Shown here: positions 8,523 through 17,188 of the stretch, one piece after another | Layout of the letters: each line of letters opens with the position of its first letter | How positions within the stretch are numbered: position 1 is the stretch's first letter | NCBI GenBank assembly: GCA_002308615.1 | Contig: DBWC01000031.1 | Coordinates: 1 to 30,721, forward strand | Reading direction: 5' to 3' | Source: Clostridiales bacterium UBA1248 | GTDB taxonomy: Bacteria > Bacillota > Clostridia > Oscillospirales > CAG-272 | Length of the DNA stretch: 30,721 bases | The notes under the pieces: model-generated | Told to the model about the DNA's origin: nothing | The model's database searches: none | The model's input: only the letters and a program-made list of their open reading frames with translations | Translations under genes and position numbers: made by a program

Positions 8523-9436
8523 AGCGCGCCTCCTTCTTTGGCAAACGCCTCTCTTACGTGCCTTGCCTCCGCCGTTTTCTCTTTGAAGTAAAGGAATACG
8601 GGTACAACGGATTCCGGCTCGTATTTGTAAGGCAGAAGCTTTGATTCGGCGTATTTATCAAGCGTGTCTGCGGCGTCCGAAAGTGATCTTTTAGCAGCGT
8701 CTGCTGCATCGCATATCGCAAAATGAGCGTCGTATCCGAACGTGTAGCCGCGAAGCTCGTCCGCTCCCGCTTCATACGCGGAAGCAAACGCCGAGGCGGG
8801 GACCGATCCGCCGGGCAGAAGCAGAGCTTTTAGATCAGAAGCTGCAAGCCCGATGTTTTTTGCCCTTTGATACGCCGTATAGTTTTTGCCGTCTATCTCC
8901 GCGGCGATATATTCCGCGACCGGCTTTACGGCCTTTTCAGACCGCTTTGATATTTCACGGTAAAACGCCTTGTCGCATTCCGTGCTTATGCCGAACGGAA
9001 GGCTTAAAAGTCCCGAATCGAAAGCCGGATTGAGTTTTTTTGCTATTCCTTCGGACAAAAGAGAGAATTCTCCGCCGCGGCAGCAGGCTGCGGCTATTTC
9101 CGTATCGAACAGCGTGTTGTCATATAAGTACGGCTTCGGATCGGCGCCGTTTACGCGGCATTTGAGAAGCACTTTAAGGTTGTGCGCGTCGTAAGGCAGG
9201 ATGAGCAGAGAATAAAGCTCATAAGGAAGCGAGTCCATAACGAACCTGCGTAAAGACGAAAGCTCTTTGTCGGCAAGCTCGCCTGCGGAGCCGCCGTCGC
9301 CTCCGCCGTATCCCGTCTGGATGAGCATACGCAGAGCCTCACGCCTGTCCGCGGTTATCCTTGAAAGCGCGTCCTTCGTCAATATCGACGTTTCCTTTGC
9401 CGAAATATACGCACTCGTAAATGAATAATCAAACAT
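8519..9436 (-). CDS. ntpC: V-type ATP synthase subunit C (d-type socket)
   Basis: A 305-residue all-helical subunit C, which couples the central stalk to the K ring. It is slightly shorter than the usual 320-335 residues. Supporting features are 'LPYDAHNLKVLLKCR' (the family core motif) and the repeated helical layout with 'YTAYQRAKNIGLAASDLKALLLPGG'. The ATG at 9436 is 5 nt after ntpE and preceded by AAGGG. Confidence 0.88.
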   Translation of the reverse strand: MFDYSFTSAYISAKETSILTKDALSRITADRREALRMLIQTGYGGGDGGSAGELADKELSSLRRFVMDSLPYELYSLLILPYDAHNLKVLLKCRVNGADPKPYLYDNTLFDTEIAAACCRGGEFSLLSEGIAKKLNPAFDSGLLSLPFGISTECDKAFYREISKRSEKAVKPVAEYIAAEIDGKNYTAYQRAKNIGLAASDLKALLLPGGSVPASAFASAYEAGADELRGYTFGYDAHFAICDAADAAKRSLSDAADTLDKYAESKLLPYKYEPESVVPVFLYFKEKTAEARHVREAFAKEGGAL

Positions 9437-9441
9437 CGTAT

Positions 9442-10035
9442 TTACCCTTGCGGCGCAAACATCATCCTGTCTGCTTCCGCCTCGTATTTTTCGTGAAGCT
9501 CTTCGAATATCGCGTCAAGCGTCGCGTCCACGTCGGATAATTCCGAGCAAAGATATACGCCGCCCGGGATGTTCTTGTCCGCTTCAAACGATATTTCGGC
9601 GCCGGCGCCTAAAGCGGCTTTGATCTCCGCTTTTGCGCTGTCGTCGATCAGCGGCAGATCCTTTTCCGAAATACGGACCGCAAGCTTAGGCGAGGGTGCG
9701 TATTTTATTATCAGCTTTTTTACGTATTCGAGCCGCTTTTCGTCCGGCAGCGCGAGCATCATCCCGTAAGCGGAAGCAAACGCCTCGTCAAGCAGGGCGC
9801 GTCTGGCGTGCAGACGGGCTTTACGCGCTTCCAGATTGCTGTTGAGCTCGGATATGCGTTTTATCTGCGCGCATTTTTCGTCGGATTCTTTCTTTATCCG
9901 CGCGCATTCCGCCTCCGCCTTTGAAAGCATGAGTTTTTCGTTTTCCGCCGCTCTTTGTATTATATCGTCGGTGATCTGCTCGGCTTCCTCTTCCGCGGTT
10001 TTTAAAATTTTATCAATCAATGCCTGTGAAGACAT
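9442..10035 (-). CDS. ntpE: V-type ATP synthase subunit E (peripheral stalk)
   Basis: A 197-residue peripheral-stalk subunit. Residues 5-90 are a long, Ala/Glu/Lys-rich coiled coil, and the C-terminal globular part contains 'IPGGVYLCSELSDVDATLD', the conserved subunit E motif. The ATG at 10035 is preferred over an in-frame GTG at 10044 because GGTGG lies at suitable distance. It follows ntpK closely. It would pair with the G/H subunit at the operon start to form the stator. Confidence 0.9.
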   Translation of the reverse strand: MSSQALIDKILKTAEEEAEQITDDIIQRAAENEKLMLSKAEAECARIKKESDEKCAQIKRISELNSNLEARKARLHARRALLDEAFASAYGMMLALPDEKRLEYVKKLIIKYAPSPKLAVRISEKDLPLIDDSAKAEIKAALGAGAEISFEADKNIPGGVYLCSELSDVDATLDAIFEELHEKYEAEADRMMFAPQG

Positions 10036-10047
10036 AGTATCCACCCG

Positions 10048-10584
10048 TTATATTATGATCGACGATACCGCCGCTCTTGCCGTTTCCGCCGCTTCGACCG
10101 CTTCAACGTGGTTCATGGGCGTCATGAAGACGATGAGAAGCGTTGCAACGAGAGCGAATATGGCGTAAAGCTCTACGAGAGCCGTCATCTGCATACCCTT
10201 TGTCTGAGCGTCGGGCTGTTTTGCCGTCATAAGTATGGCAGCCGCCGCGGTCTTGCCCTGGTACATACCGGAGAACAGACCGACTACGGCTATCGGTATC
10301 GAGGCGAACAGAAGCGCAAGACCCGATTCCTTTGAAAGCGTGCCTATCGTCTGATTGAAAAGTCCCGCCTGCATAACTATGACTATCGCGGAAACAAGTC
10401 CGTACATACCCTGCGTCGCGGGAAGCGCCTGCAAAACGAACAGCTTGCTGAAAAGCTCGGGCTTTTCCGACGTAACGCCTGCCGCCGCTTTACCGGCGGC
10501 CTGTACTCCGTAAGACGAGCCTATGCCCGCCAGCGTTGCCGCCAAAGCGGCTCCTATGATCGCATAAATTGCTCCCATTTCCAT
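10048..10584 (-). CDS. ntpK: V-type ATP synthase subunit K (rotor ring), predicted Na+ type
   Basis: A 178-residue proteolipid with four membrane helices in two hairpins, somewhat longer than E. hirae NtpK (about 156) because of a C-terminal tail. The first hairpin has 'LPATQG' (L54, T57, Q58), the second has 'YQGK' (Q109) and 'ALVELYAIFAL' (E138). These align with the five Na+ ligands of E. hirae NtpK (L61, T64, Q65, Q110, E139), so a sodium-translocating enzyme is predicted. Only the second hairpin carries the essential carboxylate, as usual for bacterial V-type rings. The ATG follows AAAGGA. The extra tail of about 25 residues (from residue 155) is Ala/Glu-rich and unexplained. Confidence 0.94.
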   Translation of the reverse strand: MEMGAIYAIIGAALAATLAGIGSSYGVQAAGKAAAGVTSEKPELFSKLFVLQALPATQGMYGLVSAIVIVMQAGLFNQTIGTLSKESGLALLFASIPIAVVGLFSGMYQGKTAAAAILMTAKQPDAQTKGMQMTALVELYAIFALVATLLIVFMTPMNHVEAVEAAETARAAVSSIII

Positions 10585-10603
10585 AACTATTGTTTCCTTT
10601 CAA

Positions 10604-12496
10604 TTACTTTTTGTTATTTACTATTTGAGTGTATTTGTTTTTTCTCTGCATGGGGCGGAAATACATACCGTTGCCCTCGTAGAATTTTCCGAAAAATTCA
10701 ATGAACTGGAGTCTTCCGGTGTGGACGTACGCGCCTAAGATCGACAAAGCGGTGTTTAATCCGTGGCCGAGCGCGTAAACGGGCACCGCCGCGACAAAGT
10801 TCAGCACCGGTACCGGTATGCCGGACGTAATCATTCCCGCCACCACGTTCATTACCATTCCTATAAGTCCGGACGCGAGCGCCAGCGCGAATATACGCAG
10901 ATAAGATAATATATCCGACATATAGTTCGTTATTCCGGTAAGCGACGTTACGCCGCCCGTCAGTTTTCCGAAAAACGTCTTTTTTGCGTGTCCGCCGAGT
11001 ATCGCTATTATCGCAACGGACGCTATCGCCATTATCATGCCGGCTTTTCTCGTCGCCTCGAGCGCAAGCAGTCCGCAGCCCGTCAGAAGCGTCATCCACG
11101 CTATCTGATCGGTCAGCGCGTCAAACCATCTGCCCGCCTTTATGTTCATAACGGCTTTTATCGTAATGCCGGTGAACATATGGAGTACTCCGACGACGAG
11201 CGCCAGGATCATCGCCCCTAAAATGTTTTTCAGAGGAGAGAACAGCACCGGCGGAAACCACTCCGCGCCGAAATACGAGCCGTACATAATACCCCAGAAC
11301 ACGCCCGGTATGCTCGAGTACATCATAACGTTGACGAGCTTTGCAAAATCTCCGGTCGGACGCTTTATCTTCTTTACCGCGAGCATCACGAGCCCTATGA
11401 GTATGCCGTACCCCACGTCGCCTATGATCATACCGAATATCATGAAGTACCACGGCGCCATGAACGGGTTCGGGTCTATGTCGTCCTTGCCCGGAGGCGA
11501 GTACGAATTTGTAATAGTGGAATACTGATCTATCAAATACGGATCGCTCGTCACGGACGGGACCTCGTCGTCCTCCGACGGATCCTCAAAGCTGACTATA
11601 CAGCTTCCGGCGGCGTCCTGCACGGCTTTTTCCACCGTCTTCATCCTGTCGGAGCGCACCCAGCCGGTAAGCACCACCGTGCTTTCGGTAAGCTCCGCGG
11701 GTATTTCCGCTCTGTCAGCCTTCGCTTTCTCCTTATCGTAGAAAAGCTCCACGGATCTCATACTTTCCGAGGCTTCCTTAAGCTCTTTTTCTATAGAGGC
11801 GTAAAGGAATTCAAGCTGCTGTTTTTTCTGCCGGTTTTTCTGCAAGGCCTCCTTTGCCGTTCCGGTCTTATAAGGAAGTCTCAGCCTTTCAAAACCGTGC
11901 TCCTCAAGCTCGGACAAAAGCTGTTTTTCGTTGTCTTTGAAAACACTTGCGTAAAAATATCTCAGTCCGCCTTTTTCGTAAAAAGTCGAATAGCTTATTT
12001 CGTTATCAGCTATTATAATATCAAGCGGCTGACCGGTTTTTGCGTTTGCGGGATACGGGATACTGCCGATCACCAACGACGTGTATCTTGTGCCGTTCTG
12101 CTCTTCCGCGTCGAGCGGGAACGCCTCGTACGGCAAAAGCTCCGCATACTCGTCGTCACATTGCCTTATCTGCGCTTCAACGGAATTGAGCTGCTCGTAA
12201 AGCTCCACGGTCTTTATTACGTGGGTCTTGTCCTGCGCGCTGTCCTGCTCAAATTCCTGCTCGGTATAAAGCGTCGGAGCGGAAAGCATGCCTCCGCTCG
12301 GCTTTGTGTATTTTGAATACGCCTTCAGCGCGGTATCGGCCTCCTCGTCAAGTATCGGAGCTGATACCGCTCTGACGTTTACGGAGTTTTCCTGCCTTAT
12401 AAGCATAAACTCGCCGCACTTCTGCAAAGCCTCCGTTACGGCTTCAAGCTGCTCCGACAAAAACGCAACGGTCGCCTTTTTCATGGCAACCTTCAT
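10604..12496 (-). CDS. ntpI: V-type ATP synthase subunit I (a-subunit)
   Basis: A 630-residue membrane stator subunit, near the family size of about 650. The N-terminal half (1-320) is soluble and helical. The C-terminal half has about eight membrane segments, beginning at 'NPFMAPWYFMIFGMIIGDVGYG', a hallmark of subunit I given here in part only as 'FGMIIGDVGYGI'. Near the C-terminus 'LSYLRIFALALASG' carries the conserved arginine that works with the K-ring glutamate. The ATG overlaps the upstream gene's stop by 4 nt (ATGA). Confidence 0.95.
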   Translation of the reverse strand: MKVAMKKATVAFLSEQLEAVTEALQKCGEFMLIRQENSVNVRAVSAPILDEEADTALKAYSKYTKPSGGMLSAPTLYTEQEFEQDSAQDKTHVIKTVELYEQLNSVEAQIRQCDDEYAELLPYEAFPLDAEEQNGTRYTSLVIGSIPYPANAKTGQPLDIIIADNEISYSTFYEKGGLRYFYASVFKDNEKQLLSELEEHGFERLRLPYKTGTAKEALQKNRQKKQQLEFLYASIEKELKEASESMRSVELFYDKEKAKADRAEIPAELTESTVVLTGWVRSDRMKTVEKAVQDAAGSCIVSFEDPSEDDEVPSVTSDPYLIDQYSTITNSYSPPGKDDIDPNPFMAPWYFMIFGMIIGDVGYGILIGLVMLAVKKIKRPTGDFAKLVNVMMYSSIPGVFWGIMYGSYFGAEWFPPVLFSPLKNILGAMILALVVGVLHMFTGITIKAVMNIKAGRWFDALTDQIAWMTLLTGCGLLALEATRKAGMIMAIASVAIIAILGGHAKKTFFGKLTGGVTSLTGITNYMSDILSYLRIFALALASGLIGMVMNVVAGMITSGIPVPVLNFVAAVPVYALGHGLNTALSILGAYVHTGRLQFIEFFGKFYEGNGMYFRPMQRKNKYTQIVNNKK

Positions 12497-12801
12497 ACGT
12501 CGATCGCCCCTTTGAAAATCAGCTCGGACGCTTCCTTAAGATGCTTTCTGCCCTCGGATATCAGCCTTGCGCATTCCTCGTCGGATAACGCGCGGGCTTT
12601 TTTTGCCTCGGCTTCTGCTTCAGCTTCCGCTTTTGACTGACTGATCGCCGCCTCGTCCGCGGCTTTTGCCTTCATTTCCGCGGCTTTGTTCTTGGCTTCC
12701 GTTTCTATCGTTTCCGCATCCGCTCTCGCGGCGGCTTTAGCGTCGTCTTTTATCTTCTGCGCTTTTGCCTCCGCGGCTTTTATCTCGTCAATTACAGCCA
12801 T
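12493..12801 (-). CDS. V-type ATP synthase G/H-type peripheral stalk subunit
   Basis: A 102-residue protein that is almost entirely one Ala/Lys/Glu-rich coiled coil (residues 3-85), matching the G/H subunit that pairs with subunit E in bacterial V-ATPase stators. It is the first gene of the operon. The ATG at 12801 is chosen because AGGAG lies about 7 nt upstream; a longer in-frame version starting at 12855 would begin close to the likely transcription start and lacks a ribosome site. Coiled-coil proteins diverge quickly, so position in the operon is the main evidence. Confidence 0.85.
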   Translation of the reverse strand: MAVIDEIKAAEAKAQKIKDDAKAAARADAETIETEAKNKAAEMKAKAADEAAISQSKAEAEAEAEAKKARALSDEECARLISEGRKHLKEASELIFKGAIDV

Positions 12802-12839
12802 TCTTTTCTCCTTTCGTTGCAGGATTAAAATCAACAAAT

Positions 12840-12868
12840 ATTTTACAATATACAAATAAGGAAAACAA
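12840..12868 (-). promoter_or_regulatory. Probable sigma-A promoter of the V-ATPase operon
   Basis: On the minus strand TTGTTT (12868-12863), a 17-bp spacer and TAAAAT (12845-12840). The -35 is weak. The near-perfect palindrome at 12881-12912 lies 12 bp beyond the -35 box, where an activator or a promoter-proximal regulator would sit. Confidence 0.6.
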
Positions 12869-12880
12869 TAGAAAAAATAT

Positions 12881-12912
12881 TAAGAATTATTAAGACGTCT
12901 TAAGAATTCTTA
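12881..12912. promoter_or_regulatory. 32-bp near-perfect palindrome, candidate operator
   Basis: The left arm TAAGAATTATTAAGAC (12881-12896) and right arm GTCTTAAGAATTCTTA (12897-12912) are inverted copies with a single mismatch. The centre is GACGTC and the inner 14 bp, TTAAGACGTCTTAA, are perfect. With no loop it is a poor terminator and a better protein-binding site. It lies between the V-ATPase operon and the dockerin/cohesin operon and could serve either. Confidence 0.5.
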
Positions 12913-13051
12913 ATAATTTTTAATAATTAAATTTTTTGTAAACAATGGAGGGACCCCGAAACTTTAAGGGCTGAAAAAACGTCTATTACAGTGAAAGACA
13001 AAGCGAAAAAATCAATGAAAATATTGTTTACAGATTATATTATTTAAACTG

Positions 13052-13080
13052 TTGAAAATAGCGTTATTGTGATTTATAAT
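13052..13080 (+). promoter_or_regulatory. Sigma-A promoter of the transglutaminase-dockerin/cohesin operon
   Basis: TTGAAA (13052-13057), a 17-bp spacer and TATAAT (13075-13080). The predicted start near 13087 leaves a leader of about 23 nt before the ATG at 13110. Confidence 0.85.
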
Positions 13081-13109
13081 ATCATAAAATCGGATTGTAA
13101 AAGGTGTGT

Positions 13110-14549
13110 ATGAAGCTCAAAAAAGTCATCGCCGTGTTGCTTGCAGCTGCGGCGGTACTGTTTTCCGTACCGGTATCCGCGGCGGAATCGCCCGCTTACG
13201 GCGTGCTTGCCGCAGAAGAGCCTGTATACCAGCGTGAACTGACTCTTTCAGAGCTTGAGGAGTTTTATATCATGGCTGACACGGACACGATACTCGACCC
13301 GGCGGAATGCAATTATACATACGGCGAAGTCTCCGTGGGAGGCGTCGCCGAGCTTTGTCACGTCTATATGCGCACGTTTGTAATAACGGACGTGGAGGAT
13401 CTTACGATATACGATATGGAGGCGCTCGCAAAGCGCATCGTCAGCTTAGTAAAAAGATCTTCCGCTTCAAAATATTTAAAGTGCATCGCAAAAACTTATA
13501 ACGCGCGTATTTCCAGAATGGTCCAGGCGCCGGGAGGCGTTATGGATTCCGTAACCGTAAAAATTTTCATCGCCTGCGGAGAAAAGACGGAGGACAGGCA
13601 AAAGTTAAAGCAGGAATATATCGCCGGCATCGCAAATGAACTTATGCCGCTTACGGACGGGCAGAGATTCATCCGTATGAACGAGCTCATGCTTGACGGC
13701 AGATTCAGATACGATATGACGTACCGCCACAGATGCAGCGCCGTGAGCCTTGTAAACGACGGCGCCGGCGTGTGCGAGGAATACGCGGGCTTTACGTCGC
13801 TTTTGCTCGACGCGCTCGGATATGAAAATTCAGTTATTACCGGCGAGGTCGGCGGAGTTGCGCATATGTGGAACCTCGTAAACGTGGGCGGGCGCTTATA
13901 TCATCTCGATATACTCCATAACGGACCGATAAACGCGGAGGGCGAGCATACGTCCGTTCTGCGCACGTATCTGCTCGTATCGGAACAGACGATAACGTCT
14001 ACGCACACCATCTCGGATATTTACATAGATCAGGCGGAGACCGCGCTTTACGATTATATTTTCGAGGGCTATCCGGAGGAGCTTCCGTATGACGGCGAAA
14101 TAAACGGAGTACGCTATATTTTCGCAAAAAGCAATACGACGTTATCCGGGCTTGAGGAGCTTTATTCAGCCGCGGGATTTCTGCGCGTGACGGGGAAAAA
14201 CGGAACGCTGGGCGGCGACGACGCCGCGGGAAGCGGATGCACGGTCGATATTTACGTAAACGGCGTTGTACTCGCCTCATATCTGCTCTGCGTCAGAGGC
14301 GACGCGGACGGGGACGGACTTGTGACGGAAAACGACGTTGCGGACGCCGCCGCGTACCTGCTCGGAGACACGGACGGGCGCGGAGACCCGTTCATCTTAG
14401 CGGCTGACCTTGACGGAAACGGCACGGTCACCGTGACGGACCTCGTTATGATCGCCGATATCGCCGAGGGCAGATATACTGAGCCCGAGGACGGCGGAGA
14501 CGAAACGGAGCCCGGCGCCGAAACGGAAGCGGAGGTGACTGAGCCGTGA
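13110..14549 (+). CDS. Secreted transglutaminase-like protein with C-terminal dockerin
   Basis: A 479-residue exported protein. Residues 1-25 are a signal peptide ending V-S-A-A. The catalytic core is transglutaminase-like: Cys222 in 'GAGVCEEYAG', His252 in 'VAHMWNLV' and Asp267 in 'YHLDI' form the expected Cys-His-Asp triad. Such domains act as proteases, peptidoglycan-related enzymes or cross-linkers. Residues 396-453 are a type I dockerin with two calcium loops, 'GDADGDGLVTEND' and 'ADLDGNGTVTVTD'. An acidic Thr/Glu tail follows. The ATG at 13110 is chosen because AAAGG ends 5 nt before it; a GTG two codons earlier is less likely. The next gene, a membrane-anchored cohesin, overlaps its stop by 4 nt, so the enzyme probably docks onto that partner at the cell surface. 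The substrate is unknown. Confidence 0.85.
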   Translation: MKLKKVIAVLLAAAAVLFSVPVSAAESPAYGVLAAEEPVYQRELTLSELEEFYIMADTDTILDPAECNYTYGEVSVGGVAELCHVYMRTFVITDVEDLTIYDMEALAKRIVSLVKRSSASKYLKCIAKTYNARISRMVQAPGGVMDSVTVKIFIACGEKTEDRQKLKQEYIAGIANELMPLTDGQRFIRMNELMLDGRFRYDMTYRHRCSAVSLVNDGAGVCEEYAGFTSLLLDALGYENSVITGEVGGVAHMWNLVNVGGRLYHLDILHNGPINAEGEHTSVLRTYLLVSEQTITSTHTISDIYIDQAETALYDYIFEGYPEELPYDGEINGVRYIFAKSNTTLSGLEELYSAAGFLRVTGKNGTLGGDDAAGSGCTVDIYVNGVVLASYLLCVRGDADGDGLVTENDVADAAAYLLGDTDGRGDPFILAADLDGNGTVTVTDLVMIADIAEGRYTEPEDGGDETEPGAETEAEVTEP

Positions 14550-15625
14550 AGAGATTCATCACCCTGTTTCTGCTTTTAGCGCTTGTACTTACGCCCGTAT
14601 GTCTTTCCGTATCCGACGCGGAAACGACGGATACCGATGCCGAGGTCACCGAAGCAGACGAAACGGAGACGCCGGATCTGCCGGAGCTTACAGCTTCCGT
14701 ATCGCTTGACGGAGATCTTTTCATCACGTCGGACACGTTTACCGTGACCGTGAGCGTGACAGCTTCCGCGCTGCGCGGCGGCACGGCAAAAATCGAGTTT
14801 GACGGCAGCAAGCTTAAAGCGGCCTCGGTTTCATATACCGAGGAGGAAGGCGTAAAGCTATATCACAGCATATCTGACGGAAGCGTATCCATGGTTTTTT
14901 ATACGAACGAGCCTTGTACAAAGACGTTTCATCTCGCCGATATAACGTTTACGGCAACAGACGGTAAAGACAACGAAGTCATGACCGTAAACCTGACGGA
15001 GGCTTACGCAACGGACGGAAAAAACGAGATACCCGCGAAACTCACCGGTTATAAATTCGTACTGATCAACGGCTTTTACACGGATCAGACGACGGAGGAT
15101 ATCACGGAAACGGAAACTGACACGGATACGGATACGAAAGACGTAACGGACACGACGGATCAGGACGTTACGACGGACGAGCCTCCCGTGACGGACGAGA
15201 CGGCCGAAACTGATAAAGATCCGCAGACCGTTACGGAAAAAGCTCCCGTAACGGAGGGCACGACGTCAAAGGCGCCGGATACGAGACCTCACGGTGACGA
15301 TACGGACAAAATCACAGACGACACAAACGATCAGACGTCGACAGTATCAGAGACAGGTACGGAAAAAACGGACGCTTCCGGCACGGACGAAGTAACGGAT
15401 ACAGACACGGAACCGTACGACGTAACGGAGACCGACAAAGAGCCGCCGCAGACTTATACGGATATAACAGACGGGGAAACCACGGCAAACAATAAACCGT
15501 TAGGTATCCCGATAAGTATGCCGGTAATAATATCGCTTATAGGCGTTGCCGCCGCCGGAGCCGCGGTCGGCGCGGTGTTCTTAATAAGACGCGCGGTAAA
15601 AGCCAAGAAAGAAAAGAGTGAATAA
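14546..15625 (+). CDS. Membrane-anchored cohesin-domain surface protein
   Basis: A 359-residue protein. Residues 1-25 are a signal peptide. Residues 48-172 look like a cohesin: 'TVTVSVTASALRGGTAKIEFD' strand pattern (given as family resemblance), then 'LADITFTATDG', with alternating beta strands of a jelly-roll. Residues 178-318 are a low-complexity Thr/Asp/Glu linker. Residues 326-347 form a membrane helix followed by a basic tail (RRAVKAKKEK), so the cohesin would be displayed outside the cell. The start is GTG, overlapping the upstream stop by 4 nt (GTGA). It has a single cohesin and no visible dockerin, carbohydrate-binding or S-layer module, unlike classical scaffoldins. The cohesin call is by eye and could be another all-beta adhesion domain. 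Confidence 0.74.
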   Translation: MKRFITLFLLLALVLTPVCLSVSDAETTDTDAEVTEADETETPDLPELTASVSLDGDLFITSDTFTVTVSVTASALRGGTAKIEFDGSKLKAASVSYTEEEGVKLYHSISDGSVSMVFYTNEPCTKTFHLADITFTATDGKDNEVMTVNLTEAYATDGKNEIPAKLTGYKFVLINGFYTDQTTEDITETETDTDTDTKDVTDTTDQDVTTDEPPVTDETAETDKDPQTVTEKAPVTEGTTSKAPDTRPHGDDTDKITDDTNDQTSTVSETGTEKTDASGTDEVTDTDTEPYDVTETDKEPPQTYTDITDGETTANNKPLGIPISMPVIISLIGVAAAGAAVGAVFLIRRAVKAKKEKSE

Positions 15626-15632
15626 TAAATAA

Positions 15633-15659
15633 CGTCCCGTATCGAGCCGATACGGGACG
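15633..15659. terminator. Bidirectional intrinsic terminator
   Basis: A perfect 12-bp stem (CGTCCCGTATCG / CGATACGGGACG) with a 3-nt loop. A T-rich tract follows on the plus strand and an A-rich tract precedes it, so it can end both the cohesin gene (+) and the esterase gene (-), which converge here. Confidence 0.92.
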
Positions 15660-15671
15660 CTGTATTTTTTA

Positions 15672-17126
15672 TCAGTTTATTTTTATTCTGAACGCCGGGC
15701 AGGGAAGACCGCCTTTTTTGTAAAGCTGCGCGTTTTCTTTTGTTATCTTGCTTTCGTAGGCGTAGTTTACGGCGGATAAGTCGGCGTTATCCGGTATTTC
15801 GACCTGTACCTTATCCGGTGAGATTATGCGCGCTTTTGCCTGTATCCTCTTGTCAAAATCACCGAAAGAGAAGCCCGCGACGCTGTCGTCTCCGCTGATG
15901 CTTATAAGTCCGTCTGATACGTTTTTGAATTTTACGGTAACGGTGCCGCCGTCGGATACGGCGCATTCCGGCATGGGAGAATCAGCGTCCGATACGGAGC
16001 CTATGCCGTATTCCTTTGCGAGCACGAGCGCGGATATCCTGTCGGAGAGCATTTTTTTCTTCGGCGAATGGGCAAAATCTCCCCAGTCGTCGGGCGAGCC
16101 GATATCCATTGAAACGGTAAGATAACTGTTCGGTATCATAGACAGCGCGTCAAACTGCTTCAGACGCACGGTTTCAAGAAACGGGAAATACTGTTTTCCC
16201 TCGTCGCGGTAGGACGAGATCTGCACGTTGTAAAACGGAAAATCAAAACCGAAGCGCAGGCGCTCGTCTTCGACAAGCCTCGAAAGTTCTTTATCGTATC
16301 TTTCCGCGAGTTCGCGCCAACAACCCTCGCTTTCGCCCTGGAAAAACACCTGTCCTTTGAATGAAAGTCCTTCAAACGGGTGTATCAGCGTGTTGTAGTA
16401 GCCGCACTGTCTTACGTTTGCGCCGTAGTCGTAGCCCATTTCCTTTGCAAGCTCTTCCGGTATCAGTTCTCTTATGCACGCGCCGCCGGCGGATACGTTT
16501 ATCGCGCCTGTCGGTATGCCGAGTTTTTCGGAAAGCTCCCTTGCAAAAAACCATCCGAGCGCGGAAAACGATAAAGACGCTTCTTCATCCGGGCGTCTCC
16601 AGCGCCACTCCGGCGCAATGACGTCCGGCTGAGGATAATTACACAGATCCTGATGCGTATAAGGATACGCCTGCGTCTGCATGAAAAGCCTGTATATGCC
16701 GTTATCGTCAAATTTTTCCGGCAGCGTTTCCGGCAGACAAAAGCGCAGATTAAGCTCGGAATTCGACTGACCTCCGATCAGCCAAACGTCGCCTGTTAAA
16801 ATATCTTCAAAAACCGTCTTATGATCTTTATCATCGTATACCGTCATCACTTTCGGCTGAGACGACGCGGCGCGAGGCGCGAGTCTGACCTCAAATTTGT
16901 TATCCGTAACCGCGGCGGATGATCTTTCACCGTCAAATTCCACCGTTACGACCGAGCCTTCGCTTTGCGAGAAGCCCCATATTTTTATTTCTTTATCTCT
17001 TTGCAGCACCATGTGCGAGCTGAAAACGCCGGACACCTTGAATTCCGGTATGACCCTGTCGTTTTCTTTTTCTTTGACCGTTTTCTTTTCCGTCGTGGGA
17101 AGCGCTGTACTTGTTTCCATGATCAT
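15672..17126 (-). CDS. Sialate O-acetylesterase-like carbohydrate esterase
   Basis: A 484-residue SGNH-type esterase of the sialate O-acetylesterase family, which removes acetyl groups from sialic acids or other glycans. The N-terminal beta region (28-110) has 'SSHMVLQRDKEIKIWG', a family signature. The nucleophile is Ser121 in 'IGGQSNSELN'. 'FFQGESEG' is the second conserved block, and 'DWGDFAHSPKK' carries the catalytic Asp and His. There is no signal peptide, so it is probably cytoplasmic and acts on imported sugars. ATG 17126 follows AAGGA by 5 nt; another ATG at 17120 is possible. It is transcribed alone, divergently from the Card1-like gene. The natural substrate cannot be read from sequence. 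Confidence 0.86.
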   Translation of the reverse strand: MIMETSTALPTTEKKTVKEKENDRVIPEFKVSGVFSSHMVLQRDKEIKIWGFSQSEGSVVTVEFDGERSSAAVTDNKFEVRLAPRAASSQPKVMTVYDDKDHKTVFEDILTGDVWLIGGQSNSELNLRFCLPETLPEKFDDNGIYRLFMQTQAYPYTHQDLCNYPQPDVIAPEWRWRRPDEEASLSFSALGWFFARELSEKLGIPTGAINVSAGGACIRELIPEELAKEMGYDYGANVRQCGYYNTLIHPFEGLSFKGQVFFQGESEGCWRELAERYDKELSRLVEDERLRFGFDFPFYNVQISSYRDEGKQYFPFLETVRLKQFDALSMIPNSYLTVSMDIGSPDDWGDFAHSPKKKMLSDRISALVLAKEYGIGSVSDADSPMPECAVSDGGTVTVKFKNVSDGLISISGDDSVAGFSFGDFDKRIQAKARIISPDKVQVEIPDNADLSAVNYAYESKITKENAQLYKKGGLPCPAFRIKIN

Positions 17127-17151
17127 CACCGTCCTTGATTTTTTCAAAAAT

Positions 17152-17180
17152 ATTATACACCGCATAGTTCATAATGTCAA
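17152..17180 (-). promoter_or_regulatory. Perfect sigma-A promoter of the esterase gene
   Basis: On the minus strand TTGACA (17180-17175), 17-bp spacer, TATAAT (17157-17152). It sits back to back with the plus-strand promoter at 17189. Confidence 0.92.
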
Positions 17181-17188
17181 TAACACGG

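Noticed and set aside
13104..13109. GTG start for the transglutaminase-dockerin gene
   Set aside because: The ribosome site AAAGG ends at that codon, so the ATG at 13110 has the proper spacing.
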